A stretch of 64,000 bases of DNA from Kordia sp039026955 (GCA_039026955.1 JBCCLH010000023.1:31235-95234), one strand, 5' to 3'; shown: positions 8,330-16,992, counted from the stretch's first letter. Notes: generated by a model not told the origin, from the sequence alone. Numbers and translations are program-made.

Positions 8330-9294
8330 TATCAAAGTAAAGCGCGTCTAATAAAATACCGATTTGAAAGTGTACTAATGTATCAATGTGCTAATTTGAA
8401 AATTTGAAAATGTAGCAATGTTATCAAACGACACTAACAAACTCACCTACTAAAATACTAAAAGCGAAGCGATACCAAAGCGAAGCGTGACTAACAGGCG
8501 AAGCCAATACCAACAATCTAAGAGCGACAGCGTATCTACCAATATACCAATTTGAAGATTTGAAAATGTAGCAATGCCATCAAATGACACTCACAAATCA
8601 CCAACTAAAATACGAATATACCAAGAGCGAAGCGATACCAAAGCGAAGCGTGACTAACAGGCAAAGCCGATACTAACAATCTAAAAGCGAAGCGCATCTA
8701 CCAATATACCAATTTGAAAATTTGAAAATGTAGCAATGCTATCAAATGACACTCACAAATCACCAACTAAAATACGAATATACCAAGAGCGAAGCGATAC
8801 CAAAGCGAAGCGTGTCTAACAGGCAAAGCCGATACTAACAATCTAAAAGCGAAGCGTATCTACCAATGTACCAATTTGAAAATTTGAAAATGTGGCAATG
8901 CCATCAAATGACACTCACAAATCACCAACTAAAATACGAATATACCAAGAGCGAAGCGATACCAAAGCGAAGCGTGACTAACAGGCAAAGCCGATACCAA
9001 CAATCTAAAAGCGAAGCGCATCTACCAATGTACCAATTTGAAAATTTGAAAATGTAGCAATGCCATCAAATGACACTCACAAATCACCAACTAAAATACG
9101 AATATACCAAGAGCGAAGCAATACCAAAGCAAAGCGTGTCTACCAATGTATCAATGTGCTAATTTGAAAATGTACCAATGCGTTAATTGTATTCCAAAAA
9201 CACTCACAAACTCAACTACTAAAATACTAAATACCAAAGCAAAGCGTGACTAACAGGCAAAGCCGATACCAACAATCTAAGAGCGATAGCGCAT
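8330..9294. repeat. 162-bp tandem repeat array
   Basis: About five and a half copies. The landmark GACACTCACAAATCACC recurs at 8586, 8748, 8910 and 9072, exactly 162 bp apart; a diverged copy lies 156 bp earlier (8430) and a degenerate one later (about 9200). Each unit joins a block rich in AGCGAAGCG to a block with AATTTGAAAATTTGAAAATG. The array fills the gap between two convergent genes and runs into the stop codon of the gene at 9295, whose TAG is formed inside repeat-like sequence. 162 is divisible by 3, so open frames can extend through several units (one spans 8866-9057), but no start signal or codon bias supports translation. Confidence 0.95.
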
Positions 9295-10164
9295 CTAACT
9301 CCCAAGTTCCAACTTATACCCAACGCCATGTACATTCGTCAACTTGATATTCTCATCGTCTTTGAGTTTTTTACGGAGTTTGGAAATGTACGTATCTAGA
9401 CTTCTGCCGACAATCACACCATTATCTTCCCAAACTTTTTTAGTGAGTTCGTCGCGGGTTACAACTTGATTCAGGTTTTCCGCAAAAATTTGAAGCAGTT
9501 CGCATTCTTTTTTAGAAAGATTGATTTCGGTAGCTTGCTTGACCAATTTATTTTGTGTCGGATAAAAATGAAAGCTTCCGATCGTCGCAAAATGTGCTTG
9601 GGTTTCTTGCGAAATCTGCTGTGTTGTTTTCTTTCGAAAGAAGAAAAATTCCAACCCAATAAATACGATAAAAACAATCCCATACACTGCATTCGGCAAC
9701 GTAAAAAAGGCACTATTTTTCGACGTAAATCGCACTTCTACTCGATAACAATTTAAAGGCAAATACCTTCCGCTACAGGGAATAATGGTATTTTCTTCCC
9801 GTTTGTGCATTTCGTAACTATATGCCACTTCTCCGTCGGTACATTGTAAAACCTCAACCAGATATTCGGAAGGCAATTGCGATGTTAAAAAACTTTCCGC
9901 TACAATAGAAACCATTTCACTCGGCTCAAAGGTTAAGTGACTCTGAAAAGACAACTCGTATTTATACGCGTCAATTTCTTTGATCGGTAAAATGAGCGAG
10001 GTAGAATCTTTTTCAGATAATAACAACTTATTCCCAACATCGCGCAGGGCAATTCTTACCTTTTCTGAAAACTCGCTTTGTTGCATATCGACTGTGGAAA
10101 AGATCCAAACACTCAACACAATGATTCCCAAAACGATATATATATAAATTCTTTTTCTGTCCAT
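9295..10164 (-). CDS. Membrane-spanning winged-helix transcriptional regulator
   Basis: 289 residues from the ATG at 10164; a longer frame begins upstream, but the MDRKRIYIYI start places a membrane helix at the N-terminus as expected. TM1 is at about 4-24, followed by an extracytoplasmic domain of about 135 residues with two Cys, TM2 at about 159-176, then a cytoplasmic OmpR/PhoB-type winged helix (about 195-287: ECELLQIFAENLNQVVTRDE, SLDTYISKLRKKL, VHGVGYKLE). This is a one-component, ToxR-like layout with the DNA-binding domain at the C-terminus rather than the N-terminus. It is divergent from the secreted-protein operon at 10292; three phased direct repeats between them are likely binding sites. 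The tandem repeat array abuts its stop codon. Confidence 0.85.
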   Translation of the reverse strand: MDRKRIYIYIVLGIIVLSVWIFSTVDMQQSEFSEKVRIALRDVGNKLLLSEKDSTSLILPIKEIDAYKYELSFQSHLTFEPSEMVSIVAESFLTSQLPSEYLVEVLQCTDGEVAYSYEMHKREENTIIPCSGRYLPLNCYRVEVRFTSKNSAFFTLPNAVYGIVFIVFIGLEFFFFRKKTTQQISQETQAHFATIGSFHFYPTQNKLVKQATEINLSKKECELLQIFAENLNQVVTRDELTKKVWEDNGVIVGRSLDTYISKLRKKLKDDENIKLTNVHGVGYKLELGS

Positions 10165-10207
10165 TTTGGCTGTAAATAACAGACAATTTCGCGACTTTTT
10201 ACAACTG

Positions 10208-10264
10208 TTGACACTTCTTTTACACTTTTTTGACACTTTTTAGCACGACTCCGATCTAGTTTTA
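10208..10264 (+). promoter_or_regulatory. Phased 11-bp direct repeats and -7-like element in a divergent promoter region
   Basis: ACACTT occurs at 10211, 10222 and 10233, exactly 11 bp apart, within the consensus TTkACACTTyTT. A TAGTTTTA element (10257-10264, one mismatch to TAnnTTTG) begins 18 bp after the last repeat, and the gene at 10292 starts 27 bp after it. OmpR/PhoB-type winged helices bind head-to-tail 11-bp repeats, so the adjacent regulator is the obvious candidate. The third repeat would overlap the -33 region, consistent with activation. Confidence 0.6.
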
Positions 10265-10291
10265 CTTCAAAATTCAAAAAGCAATCAAAAT

Positions 10292-10783
10292 ATGAACACA
10301 TTTATTTTATCACTCGTACTCTTCTTTAGTAATAGTTACGGGGAATTTCTACACGAAGAAATCGCCTTAAAAAAAGATCCATATGCGGTAAAATTCCAAG
10401 TGGAGCAAGTAAAAGGCAATCTGTACAATTTTATCATTACGATGGAATTGGCTCCGAAAGCACACTATGTATCTCCACATTCCAAAGGCGATTATACAGG
10501 TCGTTTTTATATCCGAATGGAAAAAAATAGCACGCTTGAAACTACAGGCAAACTTTTGGAACATCCAGCTCCCGAAGAAACTATTGACCGATGGAGTGGA
10601 AATCCCATAAGTTTTGTTCGAGAGAACACAACCTATCAACAACAATTTCGTATCACTAATACAAACGATTTCACTATTGATGGAGAAATCGGATTCGTCA
10701 TAGAACCGCGCTGTACTAGGGAGCATGTCAAATTTTCTATTGTAAAACGCAATGGCATTATCAGTGTCGCACAGAAAAAATAA
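10292..10783 (+). CDS. Secreted protein resembling the DsbD N-terminal domain
   Basis: 163 residues with an N-terminal signal peptide (MNTFILSLVLFFSNSYG). The body is predicted mostly beta, with DPYAVKFQVEQVKGNLYNF near the start, HPAPEETIDRWSGNP in the middle and EIGFVIEPRCTREHVKFSI at the end. This resembles the N-terminal domain of DsbD-type thiol:disulfide reductases, which takes electrons from the membrane domain. However only one Cys (in PRCTR) is visible and there is no transmembrane reductase domain, so a redox role is uncertain. First gene of a three-gene operon with a YceI protein and an unknown secreted protein; the divergent membrane regulator probably controls it. Confidence 0.7.
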   Translation: MNTFILSLVLFFSNSYGEFLHEEIALKKDPYAVKFQVEQVKGNLYNFIITMELAPKAHYVSPHSKGDYTGRFYIRMEKNSTLETTGKLLEHPAPEETIDRWSGNPISFVRENTTYQQQFRITNTNDFTIDGEIGFVIEPRCTREHVKFSIVKRNGIISVAQKK

Positions 10784-10808
10784 TCATAACTAAAAATTGT
10801 AAAAACAG

Positions 10809-11381
10809 ATGAAAAAACTCTTTATATATTTCGCTCTTTTAGTAATCGTGCAAGGATACGCACAAGAGCCACTTCCAGCAGAAGAAAAACTACCAATCAA
10901 CACTTCAAAAAGTGAAATCAAATGGTCCTGCGATTACAGCTTTTATTTTAACGGGCATTATGGTTTAGTGAATTTTCAGGAAGGCTATTTTATCAAAACG
11001 GGCGATAAAATTACAGGTGGCAGTTTTGTGATTGACCTCAATACCATTCGCGCGACGGATATGGGCGCCAAAGGCAATGCTAGTTTGACAGAACATTTAA
11101 AAGATACCGATTTCTTCGACGTCCCAAAATTTCCAAAAGCAACCTTAGTCATTACCAAAGTTGGCTATCACGATGCAACTCATTTTGAAGCGTATGCAGA
11201 TATGACGATCAAAGGCATTACACAACCTGTAAAGTTTCAAGCAACACTAGATTTTGCTACCAAAACCATGACGACAAAATTTAAAATTGATCGTACGCGT
11301 TGGGGCATTAATTATAATAATGTGATCAAAGACAATGCAATTTCTGATGCTGTGGGCTTTGAAGTGAAATTAAGTTTGTAA
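10809..11381 (+). CDS. YceI-family lipid-binding protein
   Basis: 190 residues with a signal peptide (about 1-18, ending GYAQE). The rest is a YceI-like domain: SEIKWSCDYSFYFNGHYGLV at the start, GGSFVIDLNTI, then LKDTDFFDVPKFPKATLVI, the diagnostic FFD...FP..TF-type motif, and a C-terminal ITQPVKFQATLDF strand. YceI proteins form an elongated lipocalin-like barrel that binds isoprenoid chains in the periplasm. Second gene of the operon beginning at 10292 (25-bp gap). Length is normal for the family. Confidence 0.88.
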   Translation: MKKLFIYFALLVIVQGYAQEPLPAEEKLPINTSKSEIKWSCDYSFYFNGHYGLVNFQEGYFIKTGDKITGGSFVIDLNTIRATDMGAKGNASLTEHLKDTDFFDVPKFPKATLVITKVGYHDATHFEAYADMTIKGITQPVKFQATLDFATKTMTTKFKIDRTRWGINYNNVIKDNAISDAVGFEVKLSL

Positions 11382-11390
11382 TTTGCTTAC

Positions 11391-11981
11391 ATGAAAAATT
11401 TAGTATGTCTTATTACGCTTTTCTTCACTATTTGTACATTCGGGCAAGAAGAAAAAGAAAGTTTATTACTCACTTTTGACGATTCTTGGCGAAAAGAAAT
11501 CCTTCCGATGCCGCTGTCATTTGCACCACAAATTCCGTTGAAAGGCGTAGAAGAAGTCCGATTTTCCAAAGGTTGGGCACAAAAAGACAGCGATACGTTT
11601 TGGACTTATGCATTCGTTTGGAATGTCAACCTCAACGAAATGCTCACTACTAAAACTCTGGAATTGTATATGCAATACTATTTTGATGGATTGATGGGCG
11701 TTGTAAACAAAGACAAAAGCAAAACGGTGCCTAAAACCATCGCGTTATTTCTAAAGGAAGACGACACAAAAGAGACAGCACATTTTATTGGAAAAATACA
11801 ATTGTATGATGCTTTTCATACCAAAGATATGACAACGCTCAACTGCTCAGTACGACAAGTGTACTGTGCAGAGAAGCAAAAATCCTTTGTACTATTTCAT
11901 TTTTCACCTCAGGAATTTGCGCATGCCACTTGGGATGAATTGTACACCGTTGCGCTTAAAGAAAAGCCTTGTAAATTATAA
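11391..11981 (+). CDS. Secreted protein of unknown function
   Basis: 196 residues with a signal peptide ending near TFGQEEKE. I do not recognise the family. The mature part begins LLLTFDDSWRKEILPMPLSFA, contains several aromatic strands (DTFWTYAFVWNVN, LYMQYYFDGLMG) and a C-terminal stretch with three Cys (NCSVRQVYC and near the end KPCKL). It starts 9 bp after the YceI gene, so it is almost certainly co-translated with it. The pattern suggests a small beta-rich periplasmic or surface protein serving the same process as its operon partners. Confidence 0.75.
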   Translation: MKNLVCLITLFFTICTFGQEEKESLLLTFDDSWRKEILPMPLSFAPQIPLKGVEEVRFSKGWAQKDSDTFWTYAFVWNVNLNEMLTTKTLELYMQYYFDGLMGVVNKDKSKTVPKTIALFLKEDDTKETAHFIGKIQLYDAFHTKDMTTLNCSVRQVYCAEKQKSFVLFHFSPQEFAHATWDELYTVALKEKPCKL

Positions 11982-11994
11982 TACAAAGTAAGTT

Positions 11995-12109
11995 TGATAC
12001 GTCACTGCGAGCGATAGCACGGCAGTCTGTCCAAATCAAAGCAGCATTCCTCTTCGAAAGAAACAGATTGCCACTCTCCAATCAAGTTGGAGATCGCAAT
12101 GACGTATCA
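11995..12109. repeat. REP-like inverted element
   Basis: Outer arms TGATACGTCACTGCGA (11995-12010) and its near-perfect inverse (12094-12109, one mismatch). Inner arms GGCAGTCTGT (12021-12030) and ACAGATTGCC (12063-12072) also pair with one mismatch. It carries the same CGTCnnTGCGAG and GGCAnTCTGT motifs seen near 1348, 1530 and 1749, here as a complete palindromic unit at the 3' end of an operon. Confidence 0.8.
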
Positions 12110-12135
12110 TACCTAACCGTAAAATCGATGTAAAC

Positions 12136-12187
12136 ACTTTATTGTTCGTCTGATTTTAAATACTTCCTACCACTTTTTTAAGTACAA
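12136..12187. repeat. Short direct repeat, copy 1 (partner at 12356-12397)
   Basis: Starts ACTTTATTGTT and ends TAAGTACAA in both copies; the shared middle is AATACTTCCyACyACTTTT. Copy 1 has about 10 extra bases after the start motif. The TGTCA-bounded element lies between the copies, so this may be a local duplication around its insertion. Confidence 0.6.
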
Positions 12188-12232
12188 TGTAACTATTTTA
12201 TGATTTGTCTGATTATAATACACTAGACTAGA

Positions 12233-12307
12233 TGTCAAATCGAGCGCAGTCGAGATTCAATTGAAATTCAAGTATTATTAGTGTTCTCGACTGCGCTCGA
12301 ACTGACA
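12233..12307. repeat. TGTCA-bounded inverted element, simple form
   Basis: Perfect 16-bp arms TCGAGCGCAGTCGAGA (12240-12255) and its inverse (12285-12300), flanked by TGTCA at the left end and TGACA at the right end. It is the cleanest member of a family also found at 25045-25141, 49061-49126, 49476-49569 and 56777-56873. Confidence 0.85.
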
Positions 12308-12600
12308 AGTGTCTAATCATTTTTATTGGAAAAGGCATTTTTCTTCTCTCTTTAGACTTTATTGTTTGAATACTTCCCACTACTTTTCTAAGTACAATTC
12401 ACCACAAACTGCATCGAAAAATGTCTATACTTTGTCATTAAAAATCACATTTTTTGTGTGATGGTATCGGTTTCTTCTTATATTTAACCTGTTTTTCCCA
12501 AACTTCACGATTGTATATCTAATAAAAAAAGCCTAGAATATTAGATAAAGCTTAGTATGCCCTAGCTGCAAATATTGACTACAACCATAAATATCACATA

Positions 12601-15162
12601 ATGAAAAGAAACCAATCAACTATCAGAAAACCTTTTGGGGAAAAATTACGGATGTCCGTGTATTGTTTGTTAACGCTGTTGCTTTTTAGTACGGCTGTCT
12701 CGGCGCAATCATATATACAAGATGCCAAAAACTTAGTCCGTTTGCATGAATTAATCCAAGCAAACGGTGGAAATATCCGTGCTATTTTTACGGACGACTT
12801 TATGAAAGCTGTTGTACAGCAAATGAACGGAAACATTTTGCAAACAGAAAATAATGCTGATGGGGATGCAGGAGGAATGCCATTCCCTGATGGTGAAGCA
12901 GTCGCTGAGGAACCAGTAGAACAACCAGACGCACAACAAATAACTATTTCTGAAATAACAAAAAATGAATTTAACGCAGAAATAGATATATACGAATCGT
13001 TACTTGCCTCAATTTCTTCAGTTTCTTTAAGAGCCTCATTTGTTGCAAATGCAAAACTCTCTTCTAATGGGTTTAAATTTCTCAAAGCAACTATTGATGT
13101 TTTGGAACGAAATGGACAATATGGAGATCCAACCTCCGCAGGAATTGTAGGTTCTTTATTAGGCGTATCGCAAGCGGAAATTTTACAAGGAATTACCGAT
13201 TGGGCATTGAGCCGAGCACAAGAAGAACTGATGCAATCGTTTTTACGGGAATGGTTGGAAAAATTACAGCAGGACAAATTATTACGCGCTGCATTTCCAA
13301 ACTCACTCACTATGTTGGAAACGTCAGACCTAAGCTCTCTATTTACCGATGGCGACACTTGGAAAGCGACCTTTAAAAAAGATTTAGACGATATTCCTAA
13401 CAACGCACACACCATTGCAGAACTTGTGATGGAAAAATTAAAAATAGACATTAAGGAAGAGGCAAAGAACGAACTCATTGCAGGACTTACGGCAATAACA
13501 CGTGTTTTTGGAGAAGTGAATAAAAACAAGAAGCCTGATGAAATTTTATTACTATTAGGAGAAGAAACGTTTTTAAATAGAGTGGAATCCAATGCAATTA
13601 TTGATCGTGGCATTGTTGGGTTGAGCATTTTTCTAAAAGCTATTCAACACGAAGATGGTGACAAATTAAAATATGTGCTTCCAAACGAGATATTACAATT
13701 AAGTCAATCAGAGTTAGAAATGCTCTGGAAACTATTGTTTTTAGGTGAAAAAGATAAACTAAAATTTGTCTTTGACATAGCGGATGCGGATGAAGCTGAT
13801 TTTTTCTCAGGCATTCATGCAAAGGTTAAACAATTAAAATTACAGCTTGTAAAAGCTTCTGAGGTCATTAATAATATCAATACGATACTAAGTAAAGTAA
13901 GTCAGCTAGACAATGAAAATCAGAAGCTTTCTGTAGATTTATTTCATTCGTATATGACGTTGATCTTTGATTTGGTTGAAAATGGATTGGATGGACTTTC
14001 GCTATTGACTGTTATTGACTATGATAAAGAGAAATTCGCCGAATATAAAACCACCTACAATCAAGGAATTGAATATATCATGCTGCTACACGAAGGTGTA
14101 AAAACTAAAAAATACGGTCAAGTAGCGTTGCATACAGTGAATTTGATCAATTGGATAAAAAACTTCTCGCAAAAAAATAGCGTTGAATTTACAACTGAAA
14201 ATACGACATTTCAAAACATAGCTGCCATCGCCAAATTGAATGAATTGGATGCCGTTGGACTACCTGATTCTAAAATAGAAGCGATTCTTGACAAAACACA
14301 AGAAATCATCAATGACAAGCTTAAAAAATTCGAACAGATTCAAGCCTTAGTGCAAACACGATTTGATGCACTGAAAAAGAGAATCTTAGATCCAGACTTT
14401 GAATATACTTCTGCTAACATTAAAAGTGCTTTAAAAGACTACGTTACTTATTCAGATGCTGAAAAACGTACCATTGTAAAAGATTTAGCTGCGGAAGGAT
14501 TGAGCAATTTCAATACTTCTAGCGCTGCTTTTAATAAATATACAAAGTTGATGGCAAGTGTTATTTTGGCAGAAGACAGCGATGATATCAAAGAAGCCTT
14601 GGATGCCGTTGCCATGAAAACCGGCGGTTACATGGTAAAACAAAAAAGCTATTTTTCAACGACGGTAAGCTTTTATCCTGGAATTGAATATGGTACTGAG
14701 CGACTTAAAAGTAATGGAATGGGTGAAACCGACGGAACTTATCTCGGAGCCAATTTACCAATTGGAGTTGAATTTGCTTGGGGATTGAAAAAACAACCTT
14801 TAGGTTTGGGTAGTATTGGAGTTTTTGTACAAGTATTGGATTTAGGAGCCGTGTTGAACTACAGTTTAACAAATGATGACGATGACGTATCTACCACACA
14901 AGATTTTGGATTTAAGGAAGTGCTCTCGCCAGGCGCCTACCTCACACTGCATGTTAAAAATTTACCAATCACTTTAGGACTTGGTGCCAGCTATTCGCCT
15001 TCATTGCGTGAAATTACAAACGAAGGAATTACCACAAGTGCCAATGCCTTGCAATATGGAGTGTTTGTCGCAGTAGATTTAAATGTGTTTACCATTTTTG
15101 GAAGCCGCAAAAAAATACCGCTTTCTTCTACTTCAAAATTAACAGCATATGAAGACGATTGA
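12601..15162 (+). CDS. Large secreted helical protein with C-terminal barrel-like domain, unknown function
   Basis: 853 residues, not recognised. Signal peptide at about 15-36 (LLTLLLFSTAVSAQS). Residues 37-100 include a short acidic low-complexity segment (GDAGGMPFPDGEAVAEEPVE). A very long helical region follows (about 110-670), Leu/Lys/Glu-rich with no obvious catalytic motif. The last 180 residues change character: alternating strands such as YFSTTVSFYPGIEYG, LPIGVEFAWGLKKQ and GVFVAVDLNVFTIFG, like a small outer-membrane barrel or a TIR-like beta sheet. The terminal residues overlap the start of a trypsin-like protease gene by 14 bp, so the two are translationally coupled. Role unknown; it may be a substrate, anchor or activator of the protease. 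Confidence 0.8.
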   Translation: MKRNQSTIRKPFGEKLRMSVYCLLTLLLFSTAVSAQSYIQDAKNLVRLHELIQANGGNIRAIFTDDFMKAVVQQMNGNILQTENNADGDAGGMPFPDGEAVAEEPVEQPDAQQITISEITKNEFNAEIDIYESLLASISSVSLRASFVANAKLSSNGFKFLKATIDVLERNGQYGDPTSAGIVGSLLGVSQAEILQGITDWALSRAQEELMQSFLREWLEKLQQDKLLRAAFPNSLTMLETSDLSSLFTDGDTWKATFKKDLDDIPNNAHTIAELVMEKLKIDIKEEAKNELIAGLTAITRVFGEVNKNKKPDEILLLLGEETFLNRVESNAIIDRGIVGLSIFLKAIQHEDGDKLKYVLPNEILQLSQSELEMLWKLLFLGEKDKLKFVFDIADADEADFFSGIHAKVKQLKLQLVKASEVINNINTILSKVSQLDNENQKLSVDLFHSYMTLIFDLVENGLDGLSLLTVIDYDKEKFAEYKTTYNQGIEYIMLLHEGVKTKKYGQVALHTVNLINWIKNFSQKNSVEFTTENTTFQNIAAIAKLNELDAVGLPDSKIEAILDKTQEIINDKLKKFEQIQALVQTRFDALKKRILDPDFEYTSANIKSALKDYVTYSDAEKRTIVKDLAAEGLSNFNTSSAAFNKYTKLMASVILAEDSDDIKEALDAVAMKTGGYMVKQKSYFSTTVSFYPGIEYGTERLKSNGMGETDGTYLGANLPIGVEFAWGLKKQPLGLGSIGVFVQVLDLGAVLNYSLTNDDDDVSTTQDFGFKEVLSPGAYLTLHVKNLPITLGLGASYSPSLREITNEGITTSANALQYGVFVAVDLNVFTIFGSRKKIPLSSTSKLTAYEDD

Positions 15163-15994
15163 TTTAAAAGGGCTGCGTTCGCTAGTCAACATATTTGAAG
15201 ACGAAGTATTATTTAATGAAAAGGCAACCGATGATATTTTAGGTGTTTTTATTGATAAAAAGGATCAAAAAAACCGAATTATTGTTCTTACAAATAAAGC
15301 AGCTACCGATGCTGCTGTAGTACAAACTGCGGAAACCTACTTTAGTGAGGCAAACTACAAAATTGTGAGTCAAGAAGGAATACCGCAAAGCACTGCTACG
15401 CTAGCTACAGGTAGTGGCATTCGAAGCAGACGATTACAGTCATGGGGAACCATGGGCGGCTTTTTTACCATAAGAGGAAGCAATCAGGAGTATGGCGTTT
15501 CCAATGCACATGTATTGGCAGGTTCAGTAAATTCAAAAGCAGGTGATGAATGTATTTATTTTCCAAATATCAAAGCGGGGAAGTTGCACAAATGGTATAA
15601 CTTAAATCTTCCACCGAAGAAAAATTATATTGATGCGGCTGTTTTTAAAATATATCCTAGACATCAAGGAAAATGGAATCCTGTGAGACCCAAAAAATGG
15701 ATTGGACCACGACTCAATTTACGTGTGTACAAACAAGGAAAAACCACAGGAAGAACCTATGGAATTATAACCTCGTATAATGGTCGAGCGAGAGTAAAAT
15801 TGAATGGCAAATTCTATAATTTCTCAGGAATTATCTCCATAAAAGGAAATAATGGTCCTTTCAATGATTATGGAGACTCCGGAAGCTTTGTCTTCTCTAG
15901 GAATGGAAATAACATGGTTGCCATTGTTTTTGCCAAACACGGAAATTACTGTTGGGCGTTGCCTATTAGTCGCATTAAAGGTTTGCTTTCATAA
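15149..15994 (+). CDS. Trypsin-like serine protease
   Basis: 281 residues. The chymotrypsin-fold triad is visible: H121 in YGVSNAHVLAG, D162 in NYIDAAVFKI, and S244 in NDYGDSGSFVF, the GDSG motif. The protease domain runs from about 95 to 281; residues 1-85 form a separate alpha/beta region. No signal peptide is visible, although the upstream partner is exported. This is odd, and it implies cytosolic action, non-classical export or an unrecognised start. The gene overlaps the 853-residue protein gene by 14 bp. A hairpin-type dispersed element follows and may terminate transcription. Nothing else is in the unit, so the pair seems self-contained. Confidence 0.85.
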   Translation: MKTIDLKGLRSLVNIFEDEVLFNEKATDDILGVFIDKKDQKNRIIVLTNKAATDAAVVQTAETYFSEANYKIVSQEGIPQSTATLATGSGIRSRRLQSWGTMGGFFTIRGSNQEYGVSNAHVLAGSVNSKAGDECIYFPNIKAGKLHKWYNLNLPPKKNYIDAAVFKIYPRHQGKWNPVRPKKWIGPRLNLRVYKQGKTTGRTYGIITSYNGRARVKLNGKFYNFSGIISIKGNNGPFNDYGDSGSFVFSRNGNNMVAIVFAKHGNYCWALPISRIKGLLS

Positions 15995-16020
15995 AAACTT
16001 TAAAAAATAGCGTATCAAAA

Positions 16021-16178
16021 AGGCTATCTAAAAGTAAATAAAAACGTCATTCTGAGCTTGACTCAGAATCTCATTACAGTGATAATCAATCTTTATGAGA
16101 AACCGAAACCTTTGCTGAATTTATTTCAGTATCAAGTTCGGTTTGACGAGATTTGTGCTTTTAGACAGCCTCTTTTTT
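16021..16178. repeat. MITE-like hairpin element, copy 1
   Basis: Left arm AGGCTATCTAAAAG (16021-16034) pairs with CTTTTAGACAGCCT (16158-16171) with one mismatch; a T-run follows, so it can act as a terminator for the protease gene. The interior has the TCATTCTGAGCTTGACTCAG hairpin and a GTTCGGTTTGACGA segment, both also present in the copies at 58221 and 59790 and in the partial copy at 24840. Confidence 0.8.
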
Positions 16179-16223
16179 ATGCTTTGCATCTTTTATAAAT
16201 CTCTGATAAAAAACGTGTACTTA

Positions 16224-16898
16224 CTAGTGTACTGATAGCGCTTGTGATTGTAATAGCTGTAAAAAACTATCGCTCACTTCTTGACAAATTTTCACATCGT
16301 TGTGCGTGCAATTCTTCATTAAAATAGGATCGAACGTATGAATGTTGAGAGATGTTTGCTTGAATTCTTTGGCTAATAAAACTGTCAACATTTCCAACGA
16401 AGCTTTTGCGGTGGCGTAGGCTGTCATTTGATAATCCGCGTAATGGAAATCGCTTCGTTTCATGTTTTCAATTTGTCCCATCGCGCTTGAAATATTGATG
16501 ATATGCGCGTCTTCACTCTTCAATAACAACGGATGCATCGCTTGAATGGTTTGCAAGACAGAAAAATAATTTTCTTCATACAAGGCTTTCACCTCATCCA
16601 TATTGAGTTGTGCTACTTTTTGACCAAATCCGTTGGCAATTTCTGCATTATTGACCAATACATCTAGTTTTCCGTAGGCTTCTTCAATAAAGTTGGACAG
16701 ACTTTCGAGTTCCTCTTTTTTAGAAAAATCGATCGCGACCAAGCGGATATTTTCAAGTGTTTGTTCTTGTAATTGTTCGTACATAGCGCCTTTAGCAGCC
16801 AATATAACGGTGTATTCTTGTTTTTGTAAGATAGCGGCAAACTTGTATCCTAAGTTGTTGCCTGCTTCTGTAACTAATGCTATTTTCTTTCGATTCAT
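16224..16898 (-). CDS. Short-chain dehydrogenase/reductase (SDR)
   Basis: 224 residues, classical SDR fold. The N-terminal nucleotide-binding turn is TEAGNNLG (10-17), replacing the usual TGxxxGxG; NNA occurs in LDVLVNNAEIANG, the catalytic Ser in NISSAMG, and Tyr/Lys in YATAKAS. NADP(H) is likely as cofactor. The substrate is unknown. It lies downstream of the AraC regulator at 16993. Its upstream region has a degenerate copy of the two-half-site motif found at six neighbouring promoters (AACCAATT and ATGACACAAAT, 21 bp apart), so it may belong to the same regulon. Confidence 0.9.
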   Translation of the reverse strand: MNRKKIALVTEAGNNLGYKFAAILQKQEYTVILAAKGAMYEQLQEQTLENIRLVAIDFSKKEELESLSNFIEEAYGKLDVLVNNAEIANGFGQKVAQLNMDEVKALYEENYFSVLQTIQAMHPLLLKSEDAHIINISSAMGQIENMKRSDFHYADYQMTAYATAKASLEMLTVLLAKEFKQTSLNIHTFDPILMKNCTHNDVKICQEVSDSFLQLLQSQALSVH

Positions 16899-16992
16899 GA
16901 TACATTCTTTTTGAATTAATTACCATACAAAGTTCGAAAGAATCTGGATCAAAAAATAACCAATTTGTAATGCAAAATGACACAAATGCTGA

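Larger units (their letters stand above)
11982..12600. other. Gene-free spacer with several hairpin repeats
   Basis: No gene seen in 619 bp. Contents: a REP-like inverted element (11995-12109), a TGTCA-bounded inverted element (12233-12307) and a short direct repeat (12136-12187 and 12356-12397). The final 200 bp before the ATG at 12601 must hold that gene's promoter, but no clear TAnnTTTG element was found. Confidence 0.7.

Noticed and set aside
8866..9057. Open frame through the tandem array
   Set aside because: Its length follows from the 162-bp (54-codon) period; the translation is a repeat of itself with no start context or known motif.
8330..9294. CRISPR array
   Set aside because: The whole 162-bp unit repeats without unique spacers, repeats are too long, and no cas genes are present.
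12594..13628. 344-codon open frame on the minus strand inside the large helical protein gene
   Set aside because: It is antisense to a protein with clear signal peptide and coupling to the protease. The length arises from the Ser/Leu-rich complement of a helical coding sequence, and the translation shows no family features.
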